Origin: Pseudomonadota bacterium
GTDB taxonomy: Bacteria > Pseudomonadota > Alphaproteobacteria > Acetobacterales > Acetobacteraceae
Direction of reading: 5' to 3'
NCBI GenBank assembly: GCA_021805485.1
Contig: JAJZFF010000605.1
Coordinates: 1-5,563, forward strand
DNA: 5,563 nt
Under the pieces are notes generated by a model, which saw only the letters and a program-made list of their open reading frames with translations, was not told the origin of the DNA and did no database searches. Position 1 is the first letter of the stretch; each line of letters begins with the position of its first letter. Shown here piece by piece: positions 5,365 to 5,563 of this stretch. Position numbers and translations under genes: made by a program.

Positions 5365-5563
5365 GGCCGTGCGCCGTCATGGCACGCGGCGAGAAATTCC
5401 GCGGCCTTCAGGCGCCAGTCCGATCGGCTCGCGCGGGACCGTCCGCCTTCGGCGAGGCGTGCGCGCAGCGGCGCGTCGTCGCGCAGGCGGCGCATCGCCT
5501 CGGCAATCGCCGGAACCGAATGACCATCGACCAGCAGGCCGTTCTCGCCGTCGCGCACGGCCG
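5361..5563 (-). CDS. Glycosyltransferase C-terminal fragment, probably GT4 (start beyond window)
   Basis: Only the last 66 codons are in the window. They begin AVRDGENGLLVDG, the conserved end of a GT4 donor domain (residues after the EX7E helix in the pattern V-x-x-G-x-N-G-L-L-V), followed by a helical tail with PAIAEAMRRL and LRARLAEGGR, typical of the C-terminal helices of this family. The gene ends at TGA 5363-5361, sharing bases with the ATG of the GNAT-like gene. It is therefore the most upstream visible member of the coupled operon, and the operon's promoter lies outside the window. Class assignment is good, but function beyond glycosyl transfer cannot be judged from this fragment. Confidence 0.8.
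   Translation of the reverse strand, partial: AVRDGENGLLVDGHSVPAIAEAMRRLRDDAPLRARLAEGGRSRASRSDWRLKAAEFLAACHDGARP

Overview
The window looks like part of an exopolysaccharide (or other surface glycan) locus of a GC-rich bacterium. The coding regions are very GC-rich with strong G/C bias at third codon positions. The architecture (GT4 glycosyltransferases, a GNAT/FemAB-like protein and an asparagine-synthase-type amidotransferase) resembles loci often seen in Alphaproteobacteria such as sphingomonads and Acetobacteraceae, and the exosortase A (XrtA/PEP-CTERM)-linked EPS clusters of Proteobacteria. The taxonomic placement is inference. No exosortase, PEP-CTERM protein, Wzx/Wzy or chain-length regulator lies inside the window.

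Layout, read in the direction of transcription on the minus strand. The C-terminal end of a GT4-type glycosyltransferase enters at the right edge (5563-5361). It is followed by a GNAT-superfamily CelD/BcsL/FemAB-like protein (5364-4303), a GT4 glycosyltransferase (4306-3188) and a second complete GT4 glycosyltransferase (3191-2094). All three junctions between these four genes are ATGA stop/start overlaps, so they almost certainly form one translationally coupled operon. After a break, a two-domain asparagine synthase/glutamine amidotransferase gene (1766-1) runs off the left edge without its C-terminus.

The break is the unusual part. It holds a plus-strand ORF of 47 codons (1964-2107) encoding a probable single-pass inner-membrane microprotein, whose 3' end overlaps the 3' end of the glycosyltransferase operon by 14 bp, tail to tail. 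Between this ORF and the amidotransferase lies a 197-bp non-coding region whose core (1801-1900) is only 25% GC. It contains a 10-bp palindrome that supplies a TATAAT hexamer to both strands, nested in a larger 7-bp inverted repeat, plus two outward-facing TTGACA hexamers. It reads as a compact divergent promoter/operator driving the microprotein and the amidotransferase.

Working model (inference): the glycosyltransferases add sugars to a lipid-linked repeat unit at the cytoplasmic face of the inner membrane. The amidotransferase amidates a sugar or precursor, the GNAT-like protein makes an acyl or aminoacyl-type modification, and the microprotein is an uncharacterised membrane accessory or regulator co-controlled with the amidotransferase. 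Long open frames antisense to the real genes are composition artefacts and were left out.
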